DNA of 42,659 nt from an uncultured Schumannella sp. (GTDB taxonomy: Bacteria; Actinomycetota; Actinomycetes; Actinomycetales; Microbacteriaceae), in the NCBI RefSeq assembly GCF_905479755.1, contig NZ_CAJQNT010000031.1:1-42659 (forward strand), written 5' to 3'. The notes beneath the pieces were generated by a model that saw only the letters and a list, made by a program, of their open reading frames with translations, ran no database searches and was not told the origin of the DNA. This document shows positions 1 through 9,198 of the stretch, piece by piece. A program made the translations under genes and the position numbers. Numbering within the stretch: the first letter of the stretch is position 1; each line of letters starts with the position of its first letter.

Positions 1-672
1 GTCCTTGAAGCGCCCGTCATAGGCCTTGAGGATTGTGTTCTTGGTCGAAAGATAGACCGGAAACTTGCGGCCCAGGCCGTAGTTCAGCGAGGCGCGGGCG
101 AAATCGCGGATCGACTCGTCGAGGTTGTACATCGCCATGGCGACGCCGGAGGATGGCGCGTCGAACACCTCGCGTTCGATGACCTCGCCGTCCTCGCCTT
201 CGAATTTCATGGTCAGCTTCCCCTTGCCGGGGAACAGGAAGTCTGTGGCGCGATACTGGTCGCCGAAGGCATGGCGCCCGACAACGATCGGCTGGGTCCA
301 GCCCGGCACCAGACGCGGCACGTTCGAGCAGATGATCGGCTCGCGGAAGATGACGCCGCCGAGGATGTTGCGGATCGTGCCGTTGGGGCTGCGCCACATC
401 TTCTTCAGGCCGAACTCCTCGACGCGCGCCTCGTCGGGTGTGATCGTCGCGCACTTGACGCCGACTCCGTGCTTCTGGATGGCGTGCGCCGCGTCGACCG
501 TGACCTGGTCGTCGGTCGCGTCGCGGTGTTCGATTCCGAGGTCGTAGTACTCGAGCTCAATGTCGAGGTAGGGGTGGATCAGGCGGTCCTTGATGAACTG
601 CCAGATGATCCGCGTCATCTCGTCGCCGTCGAGTTCGACGACCTTGCCTTCGACCTTGATCTTGTCGACCAC
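1..672 (-). CDS. icd: NADP-dependent isocitrate dehydrogenase, N-terminal 224 residues (partial)
   Basis: This is the start of a homodimeric, eukaryote-like (type II) isocitrate dehydrogenase, which oxidatively decarboxylates isocitrate to 2-oxoglutarate with NADP in the TCA cycle. The visible protein opens [20 protein letters not shown] and contains the substrate-binding segment [12 protein letters not shown] and the GRHAFGDQY arginine region, all typical of the family. The family is about 400 residues long, so the C-terminal half, including the metal-binding aspartates, lies beyond the window edge. The start is GTG at 672, chosen because AAAGGA sits 6 nt upstream and homologues begin at this point. 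It is transcribed away from the GNAT gene at 797. A -10-like TAGTCT (726-721) and a palindrome at 743-756 lie upstream. Identity is confident. Confidence 0.95.
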   Translation of the reverse strand, partial: MVDKIKVEGKVVELDGDEMTRIIWQFIKDRLIHPYLDIELEYYDLGIEHRDATDDQVTVDAAHAIQKHGVGVKCATITPDEARVEEFGLKKMWRSPNGTIRNILGGVIFREPIICSNVPRLVPGWTQPIVVGRHAFGDQYRATDFLFPGKGKLTMKFEGEDGEVIEREVFDAPSSGVAMAMYNLDESIRDFARASLNYGLGRKFPVYLSTKNTILKAYDGRFKD

Positions 673-736
673 GCCGCGTCCTTTCGGGAGACTGTCTGGG
701 GGCCGGAACCGGCCCATCACAGACTACCCGCTCTCC

Positions 737-755
737 GAACTATCTCGACATCGAG
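737..755. promoter_or_regulatory. Operator-like palindrome upstream of icd
   Basis: The sequence GAACTATCTCGACATCGAG contains the inverted repeat TCTCGA-CA-TCGAGA, which runs from 743 to 756. It lies just upstream of a -10-like TAGTCT (726-721, minus strand) for icd, so it covers the -35 region. The same 19 bases occur, in opposite orientation, upstream of sucCD at 18859-18877. A transcription-factor site is inferred; the protein is unknown. Confidence 0.55.
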
Positions 756-784
756 AGAATTCACCGCGAAACGCCGCGGGGCGT

Positions 785-790
785 TACCCT
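785..790 (+). promoter_or_regulatory. -10 box of a probable leaderless promoter (GNAT gene)
   Basis: TACCCT is followed by exactly 6 nt and then the ATG at 797. No ribosome binding site precedes that ATG. With the usual 6-7 nt from -10 to the start point, transcription would begin at or next to the A of the ATG, giving a leaderless mRNA. The same geometry is seen at several other starts in this window. Confidence 0.45.
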
Positions 791-796
791 GTCGTT

Positions 797-1252
797 ATGG
801 CAGAGCTGAGACTGCACGACCTGACCGCCCAGACCATTGCGGCGGCGAACAGCCTCACGCTCAAGCCCGGTCAAGAGGCCTTCATCGAGCCGGAGACCTA
901 CACGGCCGCGGAAGACAAGCTCGACGCGTCCGGCTCCTGGCCGCGCGTGGTGCTCGACGAGAACGACGTCGTCGTGGGCTACATCATGGGTGCGTTCGAT
1001 GCCGACGCGAGCGAAGAGTACCTGCGTGCCGCCCTGTGGCGCGTCCACGTCGCCGCCGAGGCGCAAGGCACGGGCGTCGGCCGGTTCGCCGTGAAGGCGT
1101 TCGCCGACGAGGCGCGCACGCGCGGCTTCGATCACGTCACGGTCGTCTGGGCGAGCGGCGACGAAGGCCCCGAAGAGTTCTTCAAGGCCGTCGGCTTCGA
1201 GATCATCGGCGAGACGCCGTACGGCGAAAAGCTCGGTGCGCTCAAGCTGTAA
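797..1252 (+). CDS. GNAT family N-acetyltransferase
   Basis: A 151-residue single-domain GNAT acetyltransferase that transfers an acetyl group from acetyl-CoA to an unidentified amine. The acetyl-CoA pyrophosphate loop is visible in RVHVAAEAQGTGVGRFAV (about residues 80-97), followed by the conserved C-terminal strand-helix ending in EFFKAVGFEIIGETPYGEK. The general layout resembles diamine/spermidine acetyltransferases such as Blt, but the substrate cannot be read from sequence. ATG at 797 is chosen because family members start about here and a -10-like TACCCT lies 6 nt upstream, suggesting a leaderless transcript. The alkyltransferase-like gene starts 8 nt downstream on the same strand and is probably co-transcribed. 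Confidence 0.85.
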   Translation: MAELRLHDLTAQTIAAANSLTLKPGQEAFIEPETYTAAEDKLDASGSWPRVVLDENDVVVGYIMGAFDADASEEYLRAALWRVHVAAEAQGTGVGRFAVKAFADEARTRGFDHVTVVWASGDEGPEEFFKAVGFEIIGETPYGEKLGALKL

Positions 1253-1259
1253 CGCGCCC

Positions 1260-1574
1260 GTGGCCCCTCCCGGCGCCGACTTCACCTCGGCCGTGCTCGA
1301 GCTCGTGGCCGACATTCCGCCCGGTTGCGCCATGAGCTACGGCGACGTCGCCGCCGTGCTCGGCTCGCGCGGGGCGCGTGCGGTGGGCATGGTGATGGCC
1401 CGCTCGGGCGCCGAGGTGCCGTGGTGGCGCGTCATCCGCTCCTCCGGCCACCCGGCGATCGGGCATGAGCAGCGCGCCCTCGAACACTTCCGCGCCGAAG
1501 GCACACCGCTCATCTGGGCGGCCGACGGCGCGAGCTACCGCGTCGCGCCGTCCGCGCGCTGGGCGCCGCGTTAG
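1260..1574 (+). CDS. Alkyltransferase-like protein (ATL), MGMT DNA-binding domain family
   Basis: A 104-residue protein made only of the DNA-binding domain of O6-methylguanine-DNA methyltransferases. The winged-helix portion reads IPPGCAMSYGDVAAVLGSRGARAVGMVM. The usual active-site PCHRV is replaced by PWWRVI, so the alkyl-accepting cysteine is absent and the protein cannot repair alkylguanine directly. ATL proteins are known to bind O6-alkylguanine and hand it to nucleotide excision repair, which is the expected role. GTG at 1260 is chosen as the start, 7 nt after the GNAT stop; an in-frame GTG at 1236 would overlap the upstream gene. Its TAG (1572-1574) directly abuts the stop of the convergent ABC gene. 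Confidence 0.82.
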   Translation: MAPPGADFTSAVLELVADIPPGCAMSYGDVAAVLGSRGARAVGMVMARSGAEVPWWRVIRSSGHPAIGHEQRALEHFRAEGTPLIWAADGASYRVAPSARWAPR

Positions 1575-3383
1575 CTAGACGAGCGAGTCGCGCCAGGCGG
1601 CGTGCAGCCTCGCGAAGCGCCCCGTGCCGCCGATCAGCTCGGCGGGCGCGCCGTCCTCCACAATCTGACCGTGCTCCATCACCAGCACCCGGTCGGCGAT
1701 CGCCACGGTCGACAGCCGGTGGGCGATGATGATCGCCGTCCGGTCTGCCAGCAGCGTCGTCAGACCCTCCTGCACGAGTCGTTCGCTCGGGATGTCGAGC
1801 GAGGCCGTCGCCTCATCGAGGATCAGCACCGCCGGGTTCGCCAAGAACGCGCGCGCGAAGGAGAGCAGTTGCCGCTGCCCCGCCGAGACGCGCCCGCCGC
1901 GCTTATTCACGTCGGTGTCGTAGCCGTTCGGCAACTCCTCGATGAACCCGTGCGCCCCGACCGCCTTCGCGGCCTGGATGATCTCGTCGAACGTCGCGCC
2001 CGGCTTGCCGAGCGCGATGTTCTCGGCGACCGTCCCACTGAACAGGTACGCCTCCTGCGTCACCATCACGATCGCGCGCCGCAGATCCTTCGGGTGCAGG
2101 CGGCGCAGATCAACGCCGTCGAGCAGGATCTCGCCGTCGCTCGGATCGTAGAAGCGCGCCACGAGCTTGGCGAGCGTGGACTTCCCGGCGCCGGTCGACC
2201 CGACGAGCGCGATCGTCTGCCCCGCCGGAATGTTCAGCGTGAACTCCGGCAGGATGACCCGGTCGGCCCGATAAGCGAAGCGCACCTTCTCGAAGTCGAG
2301 GCGGCCCTCCGCCTCCCAAAGGTCGACCGGATCCACCGGATCCGGCACGCTCGGCCGCTCGTCGAGCACGCCCGAGATCTTCTCCAGCGCCGCCGCCGCC
2401 GACTGGTAGGAGTTGTAGAACATCGCCATCTCCTCCATCGGGTCGAAGAAGCGGCGCACATAGAGCAGAACGGCGAGCAGGGCCCCAACCTCGAGACCAC
2501 CGTCGATCACCCGGAAGCCGCCAACCAGCAGCGCCACCGCGACCGCCACGTTGCCGATCAGCACGAGCCCCGGGTCGAAGATGCCGAACAACTGAATCAC
2601 GCGCGCGTTCGCGTCGCGGTACTCCTCGACCTGCGCACCGAAGGCGCGCGCATTGCGCGGCTCCTTGCGGAACGCCTTCACGGCGCGGATGCCGGTCATC
2701 GTCTCGACGAAGTTCACGATCACCTTCGCCGACGCCACACGGGTGCGGCGGAACGCGCGCTGCGAGCGCGTCTGGAACCACCGGGTCAACAGCAGCAGCG
2801 GCGGCAGCGACCCGGCGAGAACGAGGCCCGACACGGGGTCGAGAATCACGAGCGCGCCCGCGATGAACACCATGTACAGCACGCCGCGCACGAGACCGTT
2901 GACGCCCGAATCCAGCAGTTCACGAATCGAATCGAGGTCGCTCGTCTGGCGCGCGATGATGCGACCCGAGGTGTAGCTCTCGTGGAACTCCAGGCTCAAG
3001 CGCTGCGCGTGCAGGTACACGCGGCGGCGCAGGTCGAACAGCACCGCTTGGCTCACGCGCGCCGAGAGCACGGTGTACTGCGCGATCAGGATCGCGCCGA
3101 TCAGCCCGGTGATCAGGTAGGCGACCACGATCAGAGCGACGGGCATCCAGTCCTGGTCGTCCAGCAGCGCCGGCAGACCGCGATCGATTCCGATCGCGAT
3201 GAGCGCGGGACCCGCGACCTGCGCGGCCGTGCTGACCACGACGACCAGCATGGTGAGGGCGACGCGCAGCTTGAGCGGCGCGAGAAGCGAGCCGAGTAGC
3301 CGCAGCGAACGCTGCCGGATCACGCGCGACTCGACCTTCGTGTAGTCGTCGCGCTCTTCGCCGGTGACTCCGCTGACGCTCAT
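1575..3383 (-). CDS. ABC transporter permease/ATPase, catalytic subunit of a heterodimeric exporter
   Basis: A 602-residue type IV ABC half-transporter: about 65 residues of N-terminal tail and first membrane helix, six transmembrane helices in all to about residue 330, then a nucleotide-binding domain. The ATPase shows Walker [11 protein letters not shown]-loop VTQEAYLF, signature VSAGQRQ, Walker B with catalytic glutamate [11 protein letters not shown], and switch histidine IAHRLST. Its ATG overlaps the TGA of the upstream half-transporter (ATGA, 3380-3383), so the two are translationally coupled and almost certainly form a heterodimer. The catalytic site built from its own Walker motifs is complete. 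The cargo is unknown; multidrug or lipid export is the usual assignment for this family. Confidence 0.88.
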   Translation of the reverse strand: MSVSGVTGEERDDYTKVESRVIRQRSLRLLGSLLAPLKLRVALTMLVVVVSTAAQVAGPALIAIGIDRGLPALLDDQDWMPVALIVVAYLITGLIGAILIAQYTVLSARVSQAVLFDLRRRVYLHAQRLSLEFHESYTSGRIIARQTSDLDSIRELLDSGVNGLVRGVLYMVFIAGALVILDPVSGLVLAGSLPPLLLLTRWFQTRSQRAFRRTRVASAKVIVNFVETMTGIRAVKAFRKEPRNARAFGAQVEEYRDANARVIQLFGIFDPGLVLIGNVAVAVALLVGGFRVIDGGLEVGALLAVLLYVRRFFDPMEEMAMFYNSYQSAAAALEKISGVLDERPSVPDPVDPVDLWEAEGRLDFEKVRFAYRADRVILPEFTLNIPAGQTIALVGSTGAGKSTLAKLVARFYDPSDGEILLDGVDLRRLHPKDLRRAIVMVTQEAYLFSGTVAENIALGKPGATFDEIIQAAKAVGAHGFIEELPNGYDTDVNKRGGRVSAGQRQLLSFARAFLANPAVLILDEATASLDIPSERLVQEGLTTLLADRTAIIIAHRLSTVAIADRVLVMEHGQIVEDGAPAELIGGTGRFARLHAAWRDSLV

Positions 3384-5290
3384 CGTGCACCTCCCCCGGG
3401 AATCGTGATGGTGCCGGTCTCGGTCGAGATCGGCGCGGTCGTCGTCGGCACGATCCCCTCGGCCACCTCGCGCTCGCGCCCCGGCGGCACATCATCGTCG
3501 AGGGACGAGATGACGTAGCGGTAGTGCTCGTTGTGCGCGATGAGCTCCGAGTGCGTGCCGACGGCCGTCACGCGTCCGTCCTGCAGCAGCGCGACGCGAT
3601 CGGCCAGCTGCACGGTCGACGGCCGGTGCGCGACGATGAGCGCGGTCGTCGTGGCGAGCACGCGACGCAGTCCCGCCTCCACGCGCGCCTCGGTGTCGAC
3701 GTCGAGCGCCGAGAGCGGGTCGTCGAGGACGAGCACGGCGGGTGCCGCGGCGACCGCGCGCGCGAGCGCGAGCCGCTGGCGCTGACCGCCCGAGAGACTG
3801 AGCCCCTCCTCGCCGATCAGCGTGTCGACACCCTCGGGAAGCTCGTGAACGAAGTCGGCCTGCGCGATCTCGAGCGCCTCCGCCATGACGGCGTCGCCCT
3901 CCTCGCGCCGCGCACCCTCGTCGAACTCGGGGCGCCCGAGCAGCACGTTGTCGCGCACCGACGCCGAGAACAGGGTCGCATCTTCGAAGCCCATCGCGAT
4001 GTGACGGCGGAGCTCGTCGCGACTCAGGTCGCGGATGTCCACCCCATCGAGCAGGATGCGTCCGCCGGTCACGTCGTACAGTCGCGTCGCGAGCGCCGTC
4101 AGCGTGGTTTTGCCCGAACCGGTAAGTCCGACCAGCGCCATCGTCTCGCCGGGCTCGAGTTCGAGCTGGATGCCATCGAGCAGGTCGCGGGCGCCGGCCG
4201 GCGCATCCTGATACCGGAAGTGCACGTCATTAAAGACGAGCCGGCCGTGCGGCTCGGTAACCGTCGCGGGCGCCTCCGGGTCGGTGATGGTGTTCTTCTC
4301 GTCGAGCACCTCGAACAGCCGGTCGACGGCGGTACGGGTGTCGAAGGTCATCGACAGCAGGAATCCGATCGACTCGATCGGGAAGCGCAGCACCGTCGCC
4401 GTCGCGAAGAAAGCGAACAGCTCGCCGACGCTCAACTCACCGACCGAGGCGAGCCAGACCCCGCCCAACAGGCTCACCGCGAACGCGACATCGGGCACCA
4501 GCAGCAGCCAGAACCAGATGCCCGCGATCGCGCGCGCCTTCTCCAGCTCGGTGCCGCGCAGTTCCTCCGCCTGACGGGTGAACTTCTCGAGCGAGTATTT
4601 GCCCCGCCCGAAGGCCTTCAGCACACGGATGCCGTGCACGCTCTCCTCGACCGCGGTCGCCAGATCGCCCTGCTGGTCCTGACTGCGCCGCGCGACGATC
4701 GAGTACTTCTTCTCGAACAGGTACCCGGTGACCCACAACGGAATCGACAGCACCAGGAACAGCAGACCGAGAATCCAGCTCCAGTAGACGAGCACGGCGA
4801 AGCCGATCACGATCGTGACGATGTTGACGACGAGCAGCACGAGACCGAAGGAGAGCCAGCGACGGATGTGGCTGAGGTCGCTCATCGCCCGCGAGAGCAG
4901 CTGACCCGACTGCCAGCGGTCGTGGAAGGCGACCGGCAGATCCTGCAGCTGCGCGTAGAGGGTGTTGCGCATCGTCGCCTCGACGTGGGTGCCGGGCGTC
5001 AGGACGAACCAGCGGCGCAGCGCGATGAAGATCGCCTCCAGCACGCCAAGGCCGAGCACGGCGAGCGCCGCCGGCCAGATGAGTCCCGGGTCTCCGGCCG
5101 CGAGCGGTCCGTCGACGAGCCCCTGCAGCACCACCGGGATCACGAGCGCGACAACACCGGCGAACAGCGCCGCGATACCGCCGAGCAGGATGCGCGGCAG
5201 CGCCGGGCGCACGAACGGCACCAGGCGCAGCAGGGTCGACACGGTGCCGCGCGGACGCGGCGAAGTCGTGGTGGACGACGAAGAAGGCAT
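3380..5290 (-). CDS. ABC transporter permease/ATPase, degenerate-site subunit of a heterodimeric exporter
   Basis: A 636-residue ABC half-transporter with six membrane helices (about residues 30-320) and a nucleotide-binding domain. Walker A is GLTGSGKTT and the signature is canonical LSGGQRQ, but Walker B reads [11 protein letters not shown], so the catalytic glutamate is aspartate, and the Q-loop region reads GFEDATLF instead of the usual Q. These changes mark the non-hydrolysing subunit of heterodimeric exporters such as TM287/288 and BmrCD. The start is ATG at 5290, chosen because AAAGGA lies 8 nt upstream and the first membrane helix follows about 25 residues later. It is the first gene of a two-gene operon with the promoter at 5364-5392. 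Confidence 0.87.
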   Translation of the reverse strand: MPSSSSTTTSPRPRGTVSTLLRLVPFVRPALPRILLGGIAALFAGVVALVIPVVLQGLVDGPLAAGDPGLIWPAALAVLGLGVLEAIFIALRRWFVLTPGTHVEATMRNTLYAQLQDLPVAFHDRWQSGQLLSRAMSDLSHIRRWLSFGLVLLVVNIVTIVIGFAVLVYWSWILGLLFLVLSIPLWVTGYLFEKKYSIVARRSQDQQGDLATAVEESVHGIRVLKAFGRGKYSLEKFTRQAEELRGTELEKARAIAGIWFWLLLVPDVAFAVSLLGGVWLASVGELSVGELFAFFATATVLRFPIESIGFLLSMTFDTRTAVDRLFEVLDEKNTITDPEAPATVTEPHGRLVFNDVHFRYQDAPAGARDLLDGIQLELEPGETMALVGLTGSGKTTLTALATRLYDVTGGRILLDGVDIRDLSRDELRRHIAMGFEDATLFSASVRDNVLLGRPEFDEGARREEGDAVMAEALEIAQADFVHELPEGVDTLIGEEGLSLSGGQRQRLALARAVAAAPAVLVLDDPLSALDVDTEARVEAGLRRVLATTTALIVAHRPSTVQLADRVALLQDGRVTAVGTHSELIAHNEHYRYVISSLDDDVPPGREREVAEGIVPTTTAPISTETGTITIPGGGAR

Positions 5291-5363
5291 TGCGGTGGTC
5301 CTTTGGGGACGCCGAAGCGTCAACAGAGCTGAGAAGAAGTCGTGCCCGAGCGGACAGCCTTCC

Positions 5364-5392
5364 AGATTAGGCGCGAGTGACGCGCCCGGCAA
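5364..5392 (-). promoter_or_regulatory. Candidate promoter of the ABC exporter operon
   Basis: On the minus strand, TTGCCG (5392-5387) and TAATCT (5369-5364) are separated by 17 nt, a good match to -35/-10 spacing for the housekeeping sigma factor. The predicted leader to the ATG at 5290 is about 65 nt. It lies in the 115-bp gap after the purH stop. Confidence 0.45.
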
Positions 5393-5405
5393 GTGCGAAC
5401 GCGAC

Positions 5406-7031
5406 CTAGTGGAAGAAGTGCCGCTCGCCGGTGAAGTACATCGTGACCCCGGCGGCGTTCGCCGCCTGGATGGTCTCGTCGTCGCGCACCGAACCGCCCG
5501 GCTGCACGATCGCGCGCACGCCCGCATCCAGCAGAATCTGCGGTCCATCGGCGAACGGGAAGAACGCATCCGAGGCGGCCACGCTCCCGGCGGCGCGCTC
5601 GCCCGCGCGTTCCACCGCGAGCTTGCACGAGTCCACGCGGTTGACCTGCCCCATTCCGACGCCGACACTCGCGCCGCCCGTCGCCAACAGGATGCCGTTG
5701 CTCTTCACGGCGCGGCAGGCGCGCCACGCGAAGTCGAGGTCGGCGAGGGTGTCGGCATCGGCCGCGGGCCCTGCCGCCAAGGTCCACTCGCTGGCCGGCG
5801 CAAAGTGCGCGTCGACCTCCTGCACGAGCAGGCCGCCCGAGATCTGCTTCAGCTCGGCGGGCTCGCGCCGGTAGTCGGCGGGCAGCTGCAGCAGACGCAG
5901 GTTCTTCTTCGCCTGCAACACCTCCAGGGCGCCCGCCTCGAAGCCGGGAGCGACAATCACCTCGGTGAAGATCGGGGCGATCGACTCGGCCGCCTCGCGC
6001 GTGATCGGCCGGTTCGCGGCGATCACACCGCCGAACGCCGACACCGGATCGCAGGCGTGCGCGAGCGCGTGCGCCTCCGCGATCGCGTCAGCCGTCGCGA
6101 TTCCGCACGGGTTCGCGTGCTTGATGATCGCCACCGTCGGGGTCTCGTGGTCGTAGGCGGCGCGCAGGGCGGCGTCGGCATCCACGTAGTTGTTGAACGA
6201 CATCTCCTTGCCGCCGAGCTGGGTCGCCTGGGCGATGCCCGCCGAATGCGCGACCGTGTAGAGCGCGCCCGCCTGGTGGCTGTTCTCGCCGTAGCGCAGC
6301 GTCGCCGCGCGGTCGGCGCTCAGGGTGAAGGTCGGCGCGAACTCGATCGCGGCACTCGCCGCCGGTACGGCGCCGTCGGCGACCGCCTCCGCCTCCGCCA
6401 GCAACGCGGTGCTCTCGAACCAGGCGGCGACCGCGGCGTCGTAGTCGGCCGTGTGCCGGAACGCCTCACGGGCGAGTTCGAAGCGCGTGCCGAGCGTGGT
6501 GCCGCCGGCACGCACCGCCTCGATCAGCGCGTCGTAACGGGCCGGGCTCGTCACCACCGCAACGTTGGCGTGGTTCTTGGCGCTCGCGCGCACCATCGCC
6601 GGGCCGCCGATGTCGATCTGCTCTACGACGGCGTTCGGCTCGGCCCCCGAGGCGACCGTCTCGCGGAACGGGTACAGGTTCACCACGACGAGCTGGAACG
6701 GCGCGATGCCGAAGCTCGCCAGCTCCTTCTCGTGACGCTCCAGACGCAGGTCGGCGAGCAGGCCCGAGTGTACGGCGGGGTGGAGGGTGCGGACGCGGCC
6801 GTCGAGGTGCTCGGGGAATCCGGTGACGTCGCCGATCTGGGTGACCGGGAGTCCCGCATCCGCGATCGCCTTCGAGGTGCCGCCGGTCGACACGATCTCG
6901 ACGCCCGCCTCCACGAGTGCGGTGGCGAGCTCGACGAGGCCCGTCTTGTCGCTGACCGCGATCAGGGCGCGCGTGATGGGGACGACGTCGCGGTCGCGGT
7001 ACTCGGCGGGGTCGATGGCGGGGCCGGACAT
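5406..7031 (-). CDS. purH: Bifunctional AICAR formyltransferase / IMP cyclohydrolase
   Basis: A 541-residue PurH that performs the last two steps of de novo IMP synthesis: formylation of AICAR with 10-formyltetrahydrofolate, then ring closure to IMP. The N-terminal MGS-fold cyclohydrolase shows [10 protein letters not shown] and [11 protein letters not shown], and [13 protein letters not shown]. The C-terminal transformylase shows [23 protein letters not shown] and the catalytic IKHANPCG (Lys-His). Length is normal for the family. ATG at 7031 overlaps the purN TGA by one base (TGATG) and has AAGGAA 5 nt upstream; the GTG immediately before it would be only 2 nt from that site. It is cotranscribed with purN. 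Confidence 0.97.
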   Translation of the reverse strand: MSGPAIDPAEYRDRDVVPITRALIAVSDKTGLVELATALVEAGVEIVSTGGTSKAIADAGLPVTQIGDVTGFPEHLDGRVRTLHPAVHSGLLADLRLERHEKELASFGIAPFQLVVVNLYPFRETVASGAEPNAVVEQIDIGGPAMVRASAKNHANVAVVTSPARYDALIEAVRAGGTTLGTRFELAREAFRHTADYDAAVAAWFESTALLAEAEAVADGAVPAASAAIEFAPTFTLSADRAATLRYGENSHQAGALYTVAHSAGIAQATQLGGKEMSFNNYVDADAALRAAYDHETPTVAIIKHANPCGIATADAIAEAHALAHACDPVSAFGGVIAANRPITREAAESIAPIFTEVIVAPGFEAGALEVLQAKKNLRLLQLPADYRREPAELKQISGGLLVQEVDAHFAPASEWTLAAGPAADADTLADLDFAWRACRAVKSNGILLATGGASVGVGMGQVNRVDSCKLAVERAGERAAGSVAASDAFFPFADGPQILLDAGVRAIVQPGGSVRDDETIQAANAAGVTMYFTGERHFFH

Positions 7032-7615
7032 CACAGTTCCTTGAGGTCGAGGTGCGAGTTGGCGATGTCGAGCACGACCTGCACGAGCAGTTCGCGTTCG
7101 ACCCGCTTGATGCGGTTGTGCAGGTGGTCTTCGGTGTCGCCAGGTTCGATCGGCACGCGCTGCTGCGCGATCACCGGACCGGAGTCGATGCCCTCATCGA
7201 CGACGATGACGCTCGCGCCGGTCTCCTTGGCGCCGGCGACGAGCGCGTCGCGCACCGCGTGCGCGCCCGGGAACTCGGGCAGATACGCCGGATGCGTGTT
7301 GATCAGATTCGGCGCGAGGGCCCGCACGGCGGTCGCTGGTAGCAGTCGCATGAAGCCGGAGAGGATCACCAGGTCGGCATCCCACTGGCGGATCTGCGCG
7401 ACGAGGGCCTCGCCCCACGCCTCCCGGTCGGGGTAGGCCTGGAACGGAACGACGAAGGTCGGGATGCCGTAGTCATCGGCGTGCATCAACCCGTCGGCAT
7501 CGCGATCGGCGCCGATCGCCACCACCCGCGCGGGGAATTCGGCGTCGTCGCTGGCGTCGAGCAGGGCCCGGAGATTGGACCCGCCCCCCGAGATGAGGAC
7601 GACGAGGCGGAGCAC
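7031..7615 (-). CDS. purN: Phosphoribosylglycinamide formyltransferase
   Basis: A 194-residue GAR transformylase, step three of purine synthesis, using 10-formyltetrahydrofolate. The catalytic triad is present at Asn106, His108 and Asp144 ([13 protein letters not shown] and [10 protein letters not shown]), the same numbers as in E. coli PurN. The N-terminal phosphate-binding loop is [16 protein letters not shown] at 7615 is the start because the protein then begins directly with the first Rossmann strand, as in homologues. It overlaps purH by one base. The upstream perM-like gene at 7821-9038 completes a perM-purN-purH order known in mycobacteria; the 205-bp gap between perM and purN holds repeats. 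Confidence 0.96.
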   Translation of the reverse strand: MLRLVVLISGGGSNLRALLDASDDAEFPARVVAIGADRDADGLMHADDYGIPTFVVPFQAYPDREAWGEALVAQIRQWDADLVILSGFMRLLPATAVRALAPNLINTHPAYLPEFPGAHAVRDALVAGAKETGASVIVVDEGIDSGPVIAQQRVPIEPGDTEDHLHNRIKRVERELLVQVVLDIANSHLDLKEL

Positions 7616-7635
7616 GCCCCCAGCCTACCCGCGCC

Positions 7636-7769
7636 CGAGTGTGACGTTTCTCCGGAGGTTCCGGGTCGCGAGTGTGACGTTTCTCCGGAGGTTTCGGGGG
7701 CGAGGGTCCCGGGATGCCGAGGGCGCATCCGCTCTCAGAAGCACTTTCTCCGGAAAAGCGACACACTCG
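7636..7769. repeat. Repeat cluster with TTTCTCCGGAGG core (two direct copies, one inverted copy)
   Basis: A 25-bp unit starting CGAGTGTGACGTTTCTCC and ending GGAGGTT occurs twice at 7636-7660 and 7669-7693 (period 33). A degenerate inverted copy, CTTTCTCCGGAAAAGCGACA and following bases, lies at 7744-7769. The TCCGGA centre is itself palindromic. The cluster fills the gap between perM and purN and may be an interspersed repeat family; its role is unknown. Confidence 0.7.
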
Positions 7770-7820
7770 CGCGGGGGGCACCGCGCCGGGCGGTGCTCGA
7801 GGAGCGGCGGATGCGGGAGG

Positions 7821-9038
7821 TCAGTCGCGGCGGCGGCGGTCGGCGACCAGGAAGCCGAGCCCGATCGCGACGGTGAACTCGATCAGGGCGACGACCCCGA
7901 CCGCGAGCGGGTCGGGGCCGACCAGCGCGAGCCGCCCCGGGCCCGCCGATCCGGCGGAGGCGGCGGCAAGCCCCGCCATCACGAGCGCGCCGAGCACGCC
8001 AGCGCCGAGCACCGTGCCGAGCAGTGCAACCGGCCCGCGCACCGGCGCCGCACGGTCCTCGGCGGCGTCGCGCAGCATCCGTCGCCTCGCCGCGGCCCCG
8101 ACCAGGAACGCCGCGACGACGGGGACGAGGAGTCCCAGATACCCGAACGCGCCGATCTCGGGCGGCACGGCCCCGAGGATCGGGAGCGCCGGAATCGGCC
8201 CGAGCACCGTGCCGAGCGGCGACACCGTCGAGCCGAGCCCGACCGCGAAGCCGGGGCCGAGCAGCCAGCTGGCCGTCCAGACGACGAGGTTCGGCAAGAT
8301 CGCGAACTCGGCCGCCGTCACGACGGCACCGCCGAGCACCTCGCCGTGGAGCGATTCGTAGAGGCGGATCACCTCGGCGTAGCGCAGCACGAGCGCCGCC
8401 GCGAACACCACCGCGGACGCCGCGATCGTCAGCGCGGCCGCACCGAGACCGGCGCGCACCGCGCCGAGGGCGGCCGCTCGCACGCCCGGATCGAGGCGCC
8501 CATCCCGCCACCCCTCCCGTGGTGCGCGCGCCCGCACGCGCTCGCGCAGCAGGCCGAGCGCGAGCCCGAGCGCATAGACGAAGGCGGGCAGAATCGCCGC
8601 CTGCACGAGCGAGGGCCTGGCGTCGTCGTGCAGGCTCACCGCCGTGAGGCCGAAACTCACCAGCGCGACGGCGACGATCGCGCCGAGTGCGCCGAGCATC
8701 CGATGCCCCGCTTCGGCGATGCGGCGACCCGCGCGCGCGGCGAGCAGGAGCGTCAGCAGCGCGCCGCCGAGCAGCGCGATCGTGACCGGCACCGCGGCCT
8801 CGGCCTCGGCGATCCCGAGAGCGGATGCGGTCACCTCATCGAGCCGGAATGTCACGTCGACGCCGTGGCCGAGTAGCCACACGTCGAGGGCGCCGCGCCA
8901 GAACACGAGCCAGTCGACGCCGAACCCGAAATACGCCGCCCACAGGATCGTGAGCGGAACCAACGGCAGCGCGATGCCGACCGCGACCGTGAGTACCGCC
9001 TCGAACATCGAGAACAGGACGGTCAGGCGGCGGCTCAC
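7821..9038 (-). CDS. perM: PerM-like polytopic membrane protein (DUF6350)
   Basis: A 405-residue very hydrophobic protein with about ten predicted membrane segments, rich in Ala, Leu, Val and Gly, and no catalytic motif. Position next to purN-purH matches Mycobacterium tuberculosis Rv0955 (PerM), an integral membrane protein linked to cell division and survival in host conditions; family assignment rests on this synteny, the topology and family-like stretches such as the N-terminal ALPLVPLTILWAAYFGFGVDW. A role in division or the envelope is inferred, not shown. GTG at 9038 follows TAGGGT (9050-9045) by exactly 6 nt with no ribosome binding site, so it is probably leaderless. The C-terminal end is a short Arg-rich cytoplasmic tail. 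Confidence 0.72.
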   Translation of the reverse strand: MSRRLTVLFSMFEAVLTVAVGIALPLVPLTILWAAYFGFGVDWLVFWRGALDVWLLGHGVDVTFRLDEVTASALGIAEAEAAVPVTIALLGGALLTLLLAARAGRRIAEAGHRMLGALGAIVAVALVSFGLTAVSLHDDARPSLVQAAILPAFVYALGLALGLLRERVRARAPREGWRDGRLDPGVRAAALGAVRAGLGAAALTIAASAVVFAAALVLRYAEVIRLYESLHGEVLGGAVVTAAEFAILPNLVVWTASWLLGPGFAVGLGSTVSPLGTVLGPIPALPILGAVPPEIGAFGYLGLLVPVVAAFLVGAAARRRMLRDAAEDRAAPVRGPVALLGTVLGAGVLGALVMAGLAAASAGSAGPGRLALVGPDPLAVGVVALIEFTVAIGLGFLVADRRRRD

Positions 9039-9044
9039 GGTGCG

Positions 9045-9050
9045 ACCCTA
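9045..9050 (-). promoter_or_regulatory. -10 box of a probable leaderless promoter (perM)
   Basis: TAGGGT on the minus strand lies 6 nt before the GTG start at 9038. No Shine-Dalgarno-like sequence precedes the start codon. No convincing -35 element is seen. Confidence 0.4.
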
Positions 9051-9111
9051 CCGCCGGTCCGCGGCCGCGCCCGGGTGCCTCGCGCGCGTCCCTCCCCCGG
9101 CCCGCCCCCTT

Positions 9112-9198
9112 TCACGAAATGCAGGAGATTCTGCGCGGCGAGAGCCGCGCGACCCCGCTACGACAGGGCAGGGTCTCCGCCGCTCCTGCATTTCGTGA
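9112..9198. repeat. 87-bp palindromic element with internal hairpins
   Basis: The ends are a perfect 16-bp inverted repeat, TCACGAAATGCAGGAG (9112-9127) and its complement (9183-9198). Inside are a perfect 7-bp hairpin with a GAGA loop (GCGCGGC, 9133-9139, pairing with 9144-9150) and a second stem GACCC/GGGTC (9151-9155 with 9171-9175). The whole can fold as a branched, three-arm structure. It lies between the lipoprotein hydrolase stop and the perM start, both minus strand. It could act as a terminator, an RNA structure or a non-autonomous mobile element; none is shown. Confidence 0.75.

Noticed and set aside
1236-1259. Upstream GTG start for the alkyltransferase-like gene
   Set aside because: It would lie within the GNAT coding end and add residues not present in the family; GTG at 1260 fits better.
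1602-3299. Long plus-strand open frame opposite the ABC gene
   Set aside because: It is an antisense frame made open by high GC at third positions; the product is rich in Arg, His and Asp with no domain, and the minus-strand gene has complete ABC motifs.
7636-7769. CRISPR array
   Set aside because: Only two direct copies, an 8-bp spacer, no cas genes, and the third copy is inverted.
9112-9198. tRNA gene
   Set aside because: The branched fold suggested a cloverleaf, but arm lengths are wrong (16-bp acceptor-like stem), and there is no T-arm GTTCGA consensus, anticodon arm or CCA-type 3' end.
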